Assembly: GCA_934644965.1 (NCBI GenBank)
Contig: CAKUDG010000022.1
Location: 1 to 64,000 of the forward strand
Length of the DNA: 64,000 nucleotides
Direction: 5' to 3'
Origin: an uncultured Victivallales bacterium
GTDB taxonomy: Bacteria; Verrucomicrobiota; Lentisphaeria; Victivallales; UBA1829
Shown: one piece after another, positions 34,210 to 43,327 of the stretch
How the letters are laid out: every line of letters starts with the position of its first letter
How positions within the stretch are numbered: position 1 is the stretch's first letter
Notes under the pieces: generated by a model
What the model saw: only the letters and a program-made list of their open reading frames with translations
The model's database searches: none
What the model was told of the DNA's origin: nothing
Translations under genes and position numbers: made by a program

Positions 34210-34449
34210 ATGTCTACAATCGCAGAAAAAGTCAAGAAGATCGTCGTTGAACAGCTTGGAGTTGCCGAGGATCAGGTTACCGATGACGCCAAATTCATCG
34301 AGGATCTGGGAGCGGACTCTCTGGATCAGGTGGAACTGGTCATGGCACTGGAAGAAGAATTCGGTTCGGATATTCCGGACGAGGACGCGGAAAAGCTCAC
34401 CTCCGTCGGCGACGCGATCAAGTACATCGAAAGCAAGCAGAAGGGCTGA
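34210..34449 (+). CDS. acpP: Acyl carrier protein
   Basis: A 79-residue acidic four-helix protein that carries growing acyl chains on a phosphopantetheine arm. The attachment site is Ser37 in EDLGADSLDQVELVMALEE. The ATG at 34210 with AGGA six bases upstream is preferred over the GTG one codon earlier. It has its own promoter upstream and a hairpin terminator downstream, which fits the high expression ACP needs. Confidence 0.98.
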   Translation: MSTIAEKVKKIVVEQLGVAEDQVTDDAKFIEDLGADSLDQVELVMALEEEFGSDIPDEDAEKLTSVGDAIKYIESKQKG

Positions 34450-34471
34450 TTGGGCTCTTCTTCATTTCTTG

Positions 34472-34502
34472 ATGGGTCATTCCGCGGAGTGGCCCATTTT
34501 TT
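34472..34502 (+). terminator. Terminator/attenuator between acpP and fabF
   Basis: ATGGGTCA (34472-34479) pairs with TGGCCCAT (34490-34497), with one G-U pair, followed by TTTTTT. It lies 22 bp after the acpP stop and 22 bp before fabF in the same direction, so it should lower fabF relative to acpP. Confidence 0.8.
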
Positions 34503-34523
34503 GTATATCAAACGGAGGATGGA

Positions 34524-35786
34524 ATGGACGGAAGACGTGTAGTTATCACCGGAATCGGCGCTGTTTCCTGTGTCGGCAATTCCGTGGATGCCATGTGGGA
34601 TTCACTCGTGAACGGCAGATGCGGACTGGACAAGGTGACGTTGTTTGACGCGACCGGATACAGGACACAGATTGCCGGAGAAGTCAAGGGACTTGACGTG
34701 GGAAAATACATGTCGGAAAAGGAAGCGAGACGTCTGGACGATTTCTGCATTTATTCCGTCGCCGCGACAGCGGAAGCTCTGGCAGATGCGGGTCTGCCCT
34801 CCGATTTCCGCGATCCGGGTTCCCCGATTGATCCGGATCGCGTGGGAGTGTGCATCGGCAGCGGCATTGGAGGGATGCGCACAATTGAAAGTCAATGCCG
34901 CGTTCTGATTGAAAAGGGGCCCGGGAAAGTATCTCCGTTCCTCATCCCGATGCTGATTTCCGACATGGCGTCTGGGACGATTTCCATCCGTACAGGAGCG
35001 AAGGGGCCGAATTTTGCCGCGGTATCCGCCTGTGCGAGTGGATGCCATGCCCTTGGGGAATCCTTTCTTGCGATCAAATTCGGCAATGCGGACATGATGA
35101 TCAGCGGCGGAGCAGAAGCCTCTGTTTCCGCCCTGGGCTTTGCCGGGTTCTGTTCCATGAAGGCCATGAGCCAGAAAAGGAACGACGATCCGAAACACGC
35201 CAGTCGGCCGTTTGACTTGGATCGTGACGGATTTGTCATGTCGGAAGGCTCCGGCATTCTGATTTTTGAAGAATATGAACATGCAAAGAAGCGCGGGGCG
35301 AAGATCTATGCGGAAGTGCTGGGATACGGTGCCACCGGAGATGCCTACCACATTACATCTCCGGCTCCGGAAGGAGAAGGCGGAGTCCGCGCGTTTCGCA
35401 TGGCAATGAACAACGCAAAAATTCTTCCTGAACAGGTGGATTACGTCAATGCGCACGGGACAAGCACTGTGCTGAACGACCTTTATGAAACCCAGGCGCT
35501 GAAGACCGTGCTCGGAGAGTATGCGAGGAAAACCGCCATCAGCAGCACCAAGGGGACCATGGGTCATGGTCTCGGAGCCGCGGGCGGACTGGAAACCATC
35601 ATCTGCGCCAAAGTCATTGAAAGCGGGATCATTCCGCCGACTATCAATTATGAAACGCCTGATCCGGAATGCGATCTTGATTATACGCCGAATACGGCAA
35701 GAGAACGGAAAGTCAACGTTGCCATCAATACGAATCTGGGATTCGGCGGACACAACGCAGCTCTGGTTCTGCGCAAATGTGAATAA
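34524..35786 (+). CDS. fabF: 3-oxoacyl-ACP synthase II
   Basis: A 420-residue condensing enzyme that elongates acyl-ACP with malonyl-ACP. The catalytic Cys170 is in VSACASGCHA, the two His residues in NAHGTST and GHGLGAAGG, and the C-terminal NLGFGGHNA loop is complete. Length fits FabF. GGAGG lies five bases before the ATG. It ends the fabD-fabG-acpP-fabF set. Confidence 0.97.
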   Translation: MDGRRVVITGIGAVSCVGNSVDAMWDSLVNGRCGLDKVTLFDATGYRTQIAGEVKGLDVGKYMSEKEARRLDDFCIYSVAATAEALADAGLPSDFRDPGSPIDPDRVGVCIGSGIGGMRTIESQCRVLIEKGPGKVSPFLIPMLISDMASGTISIRTGAKGPNFAAVSACASGCHALGESFLAIKFGNADMMISGGAEASVSALGFAGFCSMKAMSQKRNDDPKHASRPFDLDRDGFVMSEGSGILIFEEYEHAKKRGAKIYAEVLGYGATGDAYHITSPAPEGEGGVRAFRMAMNNAKILPEQVDYVNAHGTSTVLNDLYETQALKTVLGEYARKTAISSTKGTMGHGLGAAGGLETIICAKVIESGIIPPTINYETPDPECDLDYTPNTARERKVNVAINTNLGFGGHNAALVLRKCE

Positions 35787-35861
35787 ACAGGAGAGGCGGG
35801 AAAACGCTGCGCGCTACCGCGGTGGAGTCTGCTGCGCCATAAAACAGGAGGTTTTACTTTC

Positions 35862-36653
35862 ATGAGACAATTTGTTTTGACGGTTTCTTTTTCAGCGGCG
35901 GCAGTGCTGTTGGCCGCCTGTGTGGAAAAAGTCAATGTGCCTCCTCCCCAGGATGAACCCAATGCCGAGCAGTGGACGACTGCGATCAAGACCAGTTACG
36001 ATTCCTGGCAGCCTCCGTTGCAGACGCCTCCTCCGAATCCGGCCTATGGATCCGGACCGCTTGTTGAGGAATCCTCAGACCCAGGAATGACGAAGGAAAC
36101 GGGAAGTGCGGAACTGCCCGAACTTCTCTCCGTTTCAGACAAGCCGCTGGAAGCGGAACCCGTTGAAAAACTTCCGGAAGAATCTCCTGCGGGGGAAACC
36201 GGGAACAAAGACGTTTCCGCATTTTCTTCGCCGCAGTCTGCAGGGGGATCCTCTGCGGGATCCGCCGCGGTCCAGGGGGAAGAAACTCCGGAAGAATATA
36301 TTGTTGTGGAAGGTGATTCCCTTTCCATCATTGCAAAGAAAGTCTATAAGGATGCGGCGCTGTGGCCCCTTCTTTACAAAGCAAATCAGGGTCTCATCAA
36401 AGACCAGAACCGCATTCTTCCAGGCATGAAGCTGAAAGTGCCGAAACGGAAGATAGCGGCGCCCGCGGCGGCGGAAGCCGTATCATCCGCAGCAGCGGAC
36501 AAGAGCGGGGAAACTGCAGCGGGAGCCGTGGAAAAGGGGATTGTCAAGACCCCTCCCCCGGCAGAGGAAGCCGGGAAAGAGCTTCCCGTTGCGGGAGGAG
36601 CTCCTTCCTCACCGGAGACCGCACCCGATGCTCCGGAAACAACTGTGAAATGA
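35862..36653 (+). CDS. LysM-domain lipoprotein
   Basis: A 263-residue predicted lipoprotein. The signal peptide ends in a lipobox, LLAAC with Cys20. A long Pro/Glu/Ser-rich region (20-140) leads to one LysM module (about 143-195) with YIVVEGDSLSIIAKKVYKD and MKLKVPKR; an Ala/Pro-rich tail follows. It probably anchors in a membrane and binds peptidoglycan. AGGAGG lies about nine bases before the ATG. It ends three bases before phoH, which puts it in the phoH-ybeY operon by position. Confidence 0.85.
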   Translation: MRQFVLTVSFSAAAVLLAACVEKVNVPPPQDEPNAEQWTTAIKTSYDSWQPPLQTPPPNPAYGSGPLVEESSDPGMTKETGSAELPELLSVSDKPLEAEPVEKLPEESPAGETGNKDVSAFSSPQSAGGSSAGSAAVQGEETPEEYIVVEGDSLSIIAKKVYKDAALWPLLYKANQGLIKDQNRILPGMKLKVPKRKIAAPAAAEAVSSAAADKSGETAAGAVEKGIVKTPPPAEEAGKELPVAGGAPSSPETAPDAPETTVK

Positions 36654-36656
36654 CAA

Positions 36657-37712
36657 ATGACGGATTCCAATTCAGAAGATGATCCTTCCGATCCGGGAGG
36701 GGATCAGAAACAGTATTTTGAAAACCGTGAAGATCTGGAAAGCCTTTTTGGAGGGGGGAAGGAACTCACGGGAAACTTGAGAGAAGCGGAAAAAGCTCTC
36801 CATGTGGTTTTTGTTCTCCGGGGAGACGTGCTGAAAGTGCTCTCCTCGGACACCAGTGAAAGAGCCCGTGCGGAAAAATTTCTAGGGGAACTGAAGAAGT
36901 TCCGTTCGGACTGCGGACGAGCTTTGACGGATCAGGAATTTCGGCAGATTCTTTCCGCCTTTTCAGAATCACGGGAAAACGAACTTCAGAATTATTTTTC
37001 GGAACGGGTGAAAGTCAGTCCCCGCAAACGCGAGATTGTTCCCCGGACACCGAATCAGCTTGCCTACCTTCGCGCGATCCGGCAGCGGGATATTGTCTTC
37101 GGGGTGGGGCCCGCAGGGACGGGGAAAACGTATCTTGCGATGGCCATGGGCGTATCCATGCTTCTGGAAGGGAATTATGACCGGATCATCCTGACCCGCC
37201 CGGCAGTGGAAGCGGGAGAAAATCTGGGTTTTCTCCCCGGCAAGCTGGAGGAGAAAATCAATCCGTATCTCCGCCCTCTTTACGATGCGCTGTATGACAT
37301 GCTGGAAATTCCCGAGGCGGAAGAGCTGATTGAACGCAACATCATCGAAGTGGCGCCGCTGGCCTTCATGCGCGGCCGCACACTGAACAACGCCTTCATC
37401 ATTCTGGACGAGGCACAGAATACACGGAATGAGCAGATGCTCATGTTTCTGACCCGTCTGGGTTTTCATTCACGCTGCGTGATCTGCGGAGATCCGACCC
37501 AGACAGATCTGCCGGGGAAAACCGTTTCCGGTCTGACACTGGCGCTGCGGAAATTAAGGAACATTGAAGAAATCGCCATCTGCCCCTTCACCTCACGGGA
37601 TGTGGTGCGTCATTCTCTGGTGGAAAAAATTGTGAATGCGTATCAGTCGTCCTCCCGGGAGGAGGAAGCGTGCGAAGGGGAACAGCAGAGGGTGAGGGTG
37701 CGGAAAGTGTAA
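36657..37712 (+). CDS. phoH: PhoH-like ATPase
   Basis: A 351-residue P-loop ATPase of the PhoH/YbeZ family. Walker A is GPAGTGKT (151-158) and Walker B is ILDEAQN. The SRCVICGDPTQTDLPG block is the family signature. An N-terminal KH-like region precedes the ATPase. YbeZ proteins work with YbeY in RNA metabolism, and ybeY is two genes downstream. The ATG is three bases after the previous stop without a clear ribosome binding site, so translation is probably coupled. Confidence 0.95.
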   Translation: MTDSNSEDDPSDPGGDQKQYFENREDLESLFGGGKELTGNLREAEKALHVVFVLRGDVLKVLSSDTSERARAEKFLGELKKFRSDCGRALTDQEFRQILSAFSESRENELQNYFSERVKVSPRKREIVPRTPNQLAYLRAIRQRDIVFGVGPAGTGKTYLAMAMGVSMLLEGNYDRIILTRPAVEAGENLGFLPGKLEEKINPYLRPLYDALYDMLEIPEAEELIERNIIEVAPLAFMRGRTLNNAFIILDEAQNTRNEQMLMFLTRLGFHSRCVICGDPTQTDLPGKTVSGLTLALRKLRNIEEIAICPFTSRDVVRHSLVEKIVNAYQSSSREEEACEGEQQRVRVRKV

Positions 37713-37725
37713 GGGACAGTAGAAG

Positions 37726-40089
37726 ATGTTCGGCTACATCAGAGAAAAACTCAAACAGCGCGAAATTGCGAAGAAGGGGATGCTGGGAAACAGCCGCCAT
37801 ATTCCGAAACAGTCAGCGCTCGAACGTTTCTGCGACCATTCCCGGATTGTCGCACTTCTGATGATGGGGCTGATTCTGATCACGAGCGTATCCATCATCA
37901 CCATTCCGGAAGACGACGGGATCGGAGCGAAACTGGTGGAGAAGCAGTATGCACCGCGCACGATTTATGCGGATCTGGACTTTTTCGTCGTAGACAGGAA
38001 AAAAACGAAACTTATCCGGGAAACGGCGGAATCGCGTGTGCCGCTGTATTATCACATGCAGCCGGAAAGCATGGAAAAAATCCGCCATATGCTCTGGGAT
38101 TTTGCAGACCAGGTGAAGAAACGCGCCGAACTGGGCGCAAAAGGGATCCGCTACATTCCGGACGGCATGATGGGAGAACGCGCCGCACGTCTGGATAAAA
38201 TCCTGCTGGACTTTTTCGGAACGCTTTTCACCAGTCCTCAGCAGGAGAAGAAATTCAATGATCTGCTGGACAATGCCATGAACGCGGGAATCATGCCTCA
38301 GGAAGACAAGCAGCGTTTTCCCTGGGACCGGGAAGTCGTGGTGGTGGACATTCACAATCGTCTGCGCACACCGCAGCCCCTGAAGGATTTCCCGACACCC
38401 GCAGAAGCGGCCGATGCCATCGCCGGAGAACTGCTCGTTTCGAAAACCATCCCGAATCATGAGTCCCTGGAAAAAACGCTCTCTCCGATTCTTGCCGAAT
38501 TTCTGAAGGGAGGAAACATTTCCTATGACAAAACCCTGACGGAAGCGAAACGAGCCGAAGCCTCAGCCAAAATCAAACCGGCCATGATCCGGATTCTGAA
38601 AGGCCAGCCGATTATCGAGAAAGACCAGCTAATCTCGCTGGAAGACATTGAACGGCAGGAAACCTACCGATCCGTCCTGCAGGCCAATAGAAATCAGACG
38701 GATCTGTGGTACAAGATTTCCGAAAGCATCGCGCTCTGTCTGGCGCTGATGATCTTCAGCGGCGTGTATATCTACCACATTCACCCAGAAGTGGTGAACA
38801 GCAACCGTTCCATCTGGCTGCTGGGGTTTGTGACGATTCTCGCGCTTCTGGCGGATCGGCTCTTCATCGGAGCCTTCCGACTGCTGGCGGAACATGAAAA
38901 TGTTCCCCCAGAACTGCTGTTTCTGAGTCTTCCGCTGGCATTCCCGGCGATGGTGATTTCCGTGGTATACGGGATGCGTTCGGCGCTTTACGCAGGGCTC
39001 TTCGTCGCAGCGGTGGTGGCAATTGCGGTGGGGAACTCCTTCCCGATTGTTGTCTGCGGTTTGGTGGCGGGAGGAATCACGGCGTTTGCGGTGAGGTACT
39101 CGACCAATTACAAGAGTTTTTTCATCCGCGGTTTTCTCGCAGTGACCATCACGACCCTGATCATCGGAACCATTTTTTTCTGCGAAAGCCACGCCGCGCG
39201 CGGTATTCTGGAATGGGGACTCATTCTCCCGCTGGCAACGGGAATGGTCACGGCGATTCTGGCACTTCTGGTGCTGTTCCTGCTGGAATATTTCTTCGAT
39301 GTGGCGACGAACATGTCGCTTCTTTCCTTCAATGATTTTAATCATCCGCTGTTGAAACGTCTCCAGTTTGAAGCGCCGGGGACCTTTCACCACAGTCTGA
39401 TGGTTTCGACCCTGGCGGAACAGGCTGCGCAGGAAATCGGAGCGAATCCGATCCGGGCAAGAGTCTGCGCGCTTTTCCACGACATCGGGAAACTGGCGCA
39501 GCCGGAGTATTTCACAGAAAACAATCCCGGCGGAGACAAGCACCGGGAACTCACACCCACTATGAGCAGTCTGATCATCCTGAATCACGTGAAGGAAGGC
39601 ATCGAACTGGCGTACCGGTACAAGCTCAAGAGAGTCATCCGGGACACGATTGAACAGCATCACGGAACCGATCTGGTCTACTTCTTCTACCGCAGGGCGC
39701 AGGGGCAGTCGCCGGACGGGCAGGTGATGGAAAAGGAATTCCGTTATCCGGGCCCGCTGCCGCGGGAGAAGGAAATCGTCCTGGTGGCACTCGCGGACTG
39801 CTGCGAAGCCGCGGTCCGCAGCCTGGAAAAACCCAGCCACAATAAAATCGACGAGCTTATCGGCGAAATCTTCCGGAAAAAAATCCGGGACGGACAGCTG
39901 GATGAAGCGGACCTCACTTTCGGAGAGCTCGCAAAAATACGGAAGGCGTTTGTCAAAGCCCTCACAACCATGCATCACGGGCGCATCGCCTATCCCAAGG
40001 AAAAGGAAAAGTATGAAGACGATCTGTTCCTGGCGGCCGGAGAGAAAATACCCCCGGCCGAGGAAAGACACGCTGAAAAAATTTTCTGA
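37726..40089 (+). CDS. 7TM-HD membrane phosphohydrolase (PgpH/YqfF family)
   Basis: A 787-residue inner-membrane protein. One N-terminal transmembrane segment (about 43-60) is followed by a 7TMR-HDED extracytoplasmic domain (about 65-325), a block of about seven transmembrane segments (327-532) and a cytoplasmic HD domain (about 545-730) with FHHSL near 553, FHDIGKL near 584 and EQHHGTDLV. In Listeria and Bacillus such proteins degrade cyclic di-AMP. That role is likely here but not proven; no diadenylate cyclase is in the window. It lies between phoH and ybeY, its usual place. Confidence 0.92.
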   Translation: MFGYIREKLKQREIAKKGMLGNSRHIPKQSALERFCDHSRIVALLMMGLILITSVSIITIPEDDGIGAKLVEKQYAPRTIYADLDFFVVDRKKTKLIRETAESRVPLYYHMQPESMEKIRHMLWDFADQVKKRAELGAKGIRYIPDGMMGERAARLDKILLDFFGTLFTSPQQEKKFNDLLDNAMNAGIMPQEDKQRFPWDREVVVVDIHNRLRTPQPLKDFPTPAEAADAIAGELLVSKTIPNHESLEKTLSPILAEFLKGGNISYDKTLTEAKRAEASAKIKPAMIRILKGQPIIEKDQLISLEDIERQETYRSVLQANRNQTDLWYKISESIALCLALMIFSGVYIYHIHPEVVNSNRSIWLLGFVTILALLADRLFIGAFRLLAEHENVPPELLFLSLPLAFPAMVISVVYGMRSALYAGLFVAAVVAIAVGNSFPIVVCGLVAGGITAFAVRYSTNYKSFFIRGFLAVTITTLIIGTIFFCESHAARGILEWGLILPLATGMVTAILALLVLFLLEYFFDVATNMSLLSFNDFNHPLLKRLQFEAPGTFHHSLMVSTLAEQAAQEIGANPIRARVCALFHDIGKLAQPEYFTENNPGGDKHRELTPTMSSLIILNHVKEGIELAYRYKLKRVIRDTIEQHHGTDLVYFFYRRAQGQSPDGQVMEKEFRYPGPLPREKEIVLVALADCCEAAVRSLEKPSHNKIDELIGEIFRKKIRDGQLDEADLTFGELAKIRKAFVKALTTMHHGRIAYPKEKEKYEDDLFLAAGEKIPPAEERHAEKIF

Positions 40090-40774
40090 ACGGGCCGCGG
40101 AACTGGCAGGCTCAGGAATCGGAAAGGGAGTTCTTTCCCTGTCGTTTGTCACCTCTCGGAAAATGGAGGAGGTCAACAGGGATTTCCTGGCGCACAAGGG
40201 GGATACGGATGTCATCTGCTTTGACTACCGTCACTGCGAAGGAACCTGCTGGCCCGCGGAAGAAGAAAAAAAAGAAGAAGCCGCGCCAGGGAGAAAAACG
40301 GACGGCACAACCGTTCCCGGGGACGGAAGGAAAAAAGAGGGAAGAAAAGAAGAGGGTGAAGAGGAGGAAGTGCTGGTGGATCTTCTGCTTTGCCCCGCCG
40401 TTGCCGAACGGGAAGCCGCGAAACGCAATCTTCCATACTCACGTGAACTTGCGCTTTATCTGGTTCACGGACTCCTTCATGCAAGCGGGTATGACGACCT
40501 CAGGCCGGATCTGAAACGGAAAATGCGCCGTGCGGAAAAACGCGTCATGAATGCACTGGAAGAGGAATTTTCCTTCCCCTCGGTCTTTCCTCCCCCGCTG
40601 CCACCACCACAGCCCGCTCCCGCGCCGTTTTTTCCCGAAGAAGGGAAAGAAAAGAAACCAAGAAGCGGGAGGAAGCTCTTTCCCTCCCCCACGGAAAAAG
40701 AAACAAAAACCGCAGCTCCGTGCAGGAAGACGCCGCATCGGAGCCGTTCAATCAATACAACGCTGGAACATTGA
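40013..40774 (+). CDS. ybeY: Endoribonuclease YbeY with charged insertion and altered metal site
   Basis: A 253-residue YbeY, an RNase for rRNA maturation and ribosome quality control. Family parts: LSFVTSRKMEEVNRDFLAHKG and DTDVICFD, then LVDLLLCPAVAEREAAK and LYLVHGLLHASGYDDL. The zinc motif H-x3-H-x5-H is His152, His156, Asp162: the third His is Asp. About 50 extra residues rich in Lys, Glu and Gly (74-119) are inserted between the two halves, and a Pro/Lys-rich tail of about 75 residues follows. The start at 40013 has AAGGAAAAGGA just upstream and overlaps the preceding gene by 77 bp; a later non-ATG start near 40070 is possible. Position after phoH and the HD gene supports the name. Confidence 0.85.
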   Translation: MKTICSWRPERKYPRPRKDTLKKFSERAAELAGSGIGKGVLSLSFVTSRKMEEVNRDFLAHKGDTDVICFDYRHCEGTCWPAEEEKKEEAAPGRKTDGTTVPGDGRKKEGRKEEGEEEEVLVDLLLCPAVAEREAAKRNLPYSRELALYLVHGLLHASGYDDLRPDLKRKMRRAEKRVMNALEEEFSFPSVFPPPLPPPQPAPAPFFPEEGKEKKPRSGRKLFPSPTEKETKTAAPCRKTPHRSRSINTTLEH

Positions 40775-40777
40775 AAA

Positions 40778-42067
40778 ATGACTCTTGAGTACGAAATTCT
40801 GATCCCTGTCTTTTTCCTCTTTCTATGGCTGACCTGCGCCTTCGAGGCATTCGACGGGCTCTCCGGAGGACGCATCCGCAAACTCGAATCCAAAAACGAA
40901 AAACTTGCCAAGAAACTGGATTTCTATCTGGAACACGACGATTCCATCCGCGCGGTCCTGAAAATTCTTCAATTCGTAGCCGCTGCGGTGATCGGCGGAG
41001 CCAGCTATCTGGGGATCCGTGAACTCTTCGGGGATTCCTTTACGGCGAAGTGGGCCTGGCTCATCATCATTCTGGTGCTGACGGTGGCAAGCGGGCTCTG
41101 CGAGATTATTGCGCGTTTTGTTCTGTTCCGGTACGACATTCTGATTCTGCGCGTGAGCATTCCGCCCGTGTTTTTTCTGGCGTCCACAGTGTTTCTGCCG
41201 CTGAGCTATCTGCTCAACGCGGTCACGAAAACCACGGGAGACTGGCATAAGAACGACGATTCCGAGGAGAAAGTCAGCGTTGAAGATGAAATTCTTTCCT
41301 ATGTGGAAAGCTATGGAGACGACTCCGAAAGCGATCTGGAAGAAGGCGAAAAACAGATGATCCGCGGGATTCTCGATCTCGGGGACATGTCCGTGCGGGA
41401 GATCATGACCCCCCGCATCGATCTTGACGCCCTCCCGTCCACCGCCTCCATAGACGATGCAAAAAAAGCCTTCATCGAATCCGGGCACAGCCGGATCCCC
41501 GTCTACGGACGCAGCATCGACGAGATCAAAGGCATCATCTATGCCAAGGATTTCATTGATGAAAACGCCATCCGCGGGAAAACGCTTCTTCAGCTTGCAC
41601 ACAAGGCCATTTTCATACCGGAAACGAAGGAAGTCGCCGAACTGCTGGAAGAGATCAAGCGTTCACGGAATCATTTCGCGGTGATCATTGATGAATATGG
41701 AGGAACATCCGGAATTGTCACATTCGAGGACATCATTGAGGAAATCGTCGGGGAGGTTCACGACGAATACGACACAGAGGACGATCTCAAAAACCGTCCC
41801 CAGCTCATGGCCGATGGCACCATCGTCCTCGACGCCCGCACCCTGATCTCCGACATCAATGAAATCGCCGATACCAACATCCCTGACAACGACGACACCG
41901 ACACCATCGGCGGCTACATCTGTTCCGAACTCGGACGCATCCCTGAAGAAGGCGAAACCTTCACCATCCCAGGCCAGCTCTCCGCATTCATCCTCAAGGC
42001 GGACAAACGCCGGATCCTGCAGCTGAAACTCAGGCTCCTCGACGACGAGGAGGATGTCCATGGCTGA
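40778..42067 (+). CDS. CorC/HlyC-family membrane protein (DUF21-CBS-CorC)
   Basis: A 429-residue inner-membrane protein. The N-terminal DUF21-like part (1-150) has about four transmembrane segments with a charged loop at 25-55. A CBS pair follows (about 205-325: VREIMTPRIDLDALP, then IDEYGGTSGIVTFEDIIEEI), and a CorC_HlyC domain ends the protein. Relatives are linked to Mg/Co efflux. The gene begins three bases after ybeY, as in many bacteria. Confidence 0.92.
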   Translation: MTLEYEILIPVFFLFLWLTCAFEAFDGLSGGRIRKLESKNEKLAKKLDFYLEHDDSIRAVLKILQFVAAAVIGGASYLGIRELFGDSFTAKWAWLIIILVLTVASGLCEIIARFVLFRYDILILRVSIPPVFFLASTVFLPLSYLLNAVTKTTGDWHKNDDSEEKVSVEDEILSYVESYGDDSESDLEEGEKQMIRGILDLGDMSVREIMTPRIDLDALPSTASIDDAKKAFIESGHSRIPVYGRSIDEIKGIIYAKDFIDENAIRGKTLLQLAHKAIFIPETKEVAELLEEIKRSRNHFAVIIDEYGGTSGIVTFEDIIEEIVGEVHDEYDTEDDLKNRPQLMADGTIVLDARTLISDINEIADTNIPDNDDTDTIGGYICSELGRIPEEGETFTIPGQLSAFILKADKRRILQLKLRLLDDEEDVHG

Positions 42068-43133
42068 TGACGAGACAACCCATCCCGGAAAAAACTCCTC
42101 CTCCAGGAATTCGTCTGCGGAAAACTCTTTCTCCATAGTTTCTTCTTCCCCAGAGGGGCAACAGCCACCCTGCCCTCCTGTTGCCGCGGCAGCGGCAGAC
42201 AACGCCCGTTCATCACAACAGGGGGGAGAAACGGCGGATACGCCTCCCTCCCTCCGGACGGAAGATCCTGAGACTCAGCAGCAGACACAAGGCATTCCGC
42301 CTCCTCCGCAGGGGATCGCCATTTCGGAAAAGAGAAAGGAGACGTTCGTCCAGTCCATTCGTTCCGACGTTCTCCGGGGGAAGCGTTCCATCCCGGGATT
42401 CCTTCGTTCCAGGATCATTACAGGATTTTTTGTTGTCATCCCGGTTTTTCTCTCGCTCTGGGTGGCCGCTTTCCTCTATTCAAAGCTGACTCAGTGGGCG
42501 GTCGGAATTTCACGGAAGTATTTTCCCCAGTTCCATCAGGCCGCGGATGATTTCTGGATGGAACAGGGAATCCGGGTCATTTCCCTCCTGCTGATCCTGG
42601 TGTTGCTTTTCATCGCGGGACAGCTCATGCGCCTGGCCCTCGGAAGAAAACTCATCTCCCTGATGCAGAAACTCTTCCTGAAACTGCCCATCATCAATTT
42701 CATTTATTCGACCTGCAAACAGATCGGGGATGCGCTCTGGTCGTCCAAAGAGGGAAACATGTTCCGTCAGGTGGTACTTTTCGAGTATCCCATGAAGGGC
42801 TGTTACGCCATCGGATTCCTCACCAATGAAAACAAACGCGATTTCGAAGTCACGCAGAAACTGAATGCTCCCATGCTCAGCGTATTCATGCCCACAACCC
42901 CAAACCCCACCAGCGGATTTCTGATGTTCATCCCGAAAGAAAACTGCATCTTCCTCAATATGAGCGTTCCGGATGCAATGCGTCTGATCGTCAGCTGCGG
43001 AGCAGTCACGCCTCCGGTCCCGGATCCGCATGGGGCGGCGGCGGAAAAGCTTTCCCAGGCATCTCCCGGAAAGAACCCCGGAGTCCCGGAAAAAACAGGA
43101 AAAGCAACCGCCGGACAAAGTGAAAAAGTCTGA
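42060..43133 (+). CDS. DUF502 membrane protein
   Basis: A 357-residue protein. A disordered Ser/Pro/Gln-rich N-terminus (1-90) is followed by two transmembrane segments (near 120-140 and 170-190) and the DUF502 core, with QIGDALWSSKEGNMFRQVVL and NPTSGFLMFIPKENCIFLNM. A Pro/Lys-rich tail ends it. DUF502 is widespread but its function is not known. The ATG at 42060 has GGAGG six bases upstream and overlaps the previous stop by eight bases, so it is the last gene of the operon. Confidence 0.88.
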   Translation: MADDETTHPGKNSSSRNSSAENSFSIVSSSPEGQQPPCPPVAAAAADNARSSQQGGETADTPPSLRTEDPETQQQTQGIPPPPQGIAISEKRKETFVQSIRSDVLRGKRSIPGFLRSRIITGFFVVIPVFLSLWVAAFLYSKLTQWAVGISRKYFPQFHQAADDFWMEQGIRVISLLLILVLLFIAGQLMRLALGRKLISLMQKLFLKLPIINFIYSTCKQIGDALWSSKEGNMFRQVVLFEYPMKGCYAIGFLTNENKRDFEVTQKLNAPMLSVFMPTTPNPTSGFLMFIPKENCIFLNMSVPDAMRLIVSCGAVTPPVPDPHGAAAEKLSQASPGKNPGVPEKTGKATAGQSEKV

Positions 43134-43327
43134 AAAACCGAAAAAAGCGGGAAAGTCCGGGAAACCACTCATTCCGATGCAAAAGCCGGAAGTCCGATCC
43201 GGAAAACCGCCGGAAAAAAAGAAAACGGGTCTTTCCGGATCCCCTCCTGCCTTTTTCCTGCCTCCTCATGAGACACCCGGTGGAAAGGAAAGAGGGGGGA
43301 AAAAAGAGGGGAGAAAAGAAAGAAAAT

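Noticed and set aside
43134..43327. Lys/Pro-rich frame continuing beyond the DUF502 stop in another frame
   Set aside because: It resembles the DUF502 tail in composition only. There is no sign of slippage, and tails of such composition arise easily in this genome.
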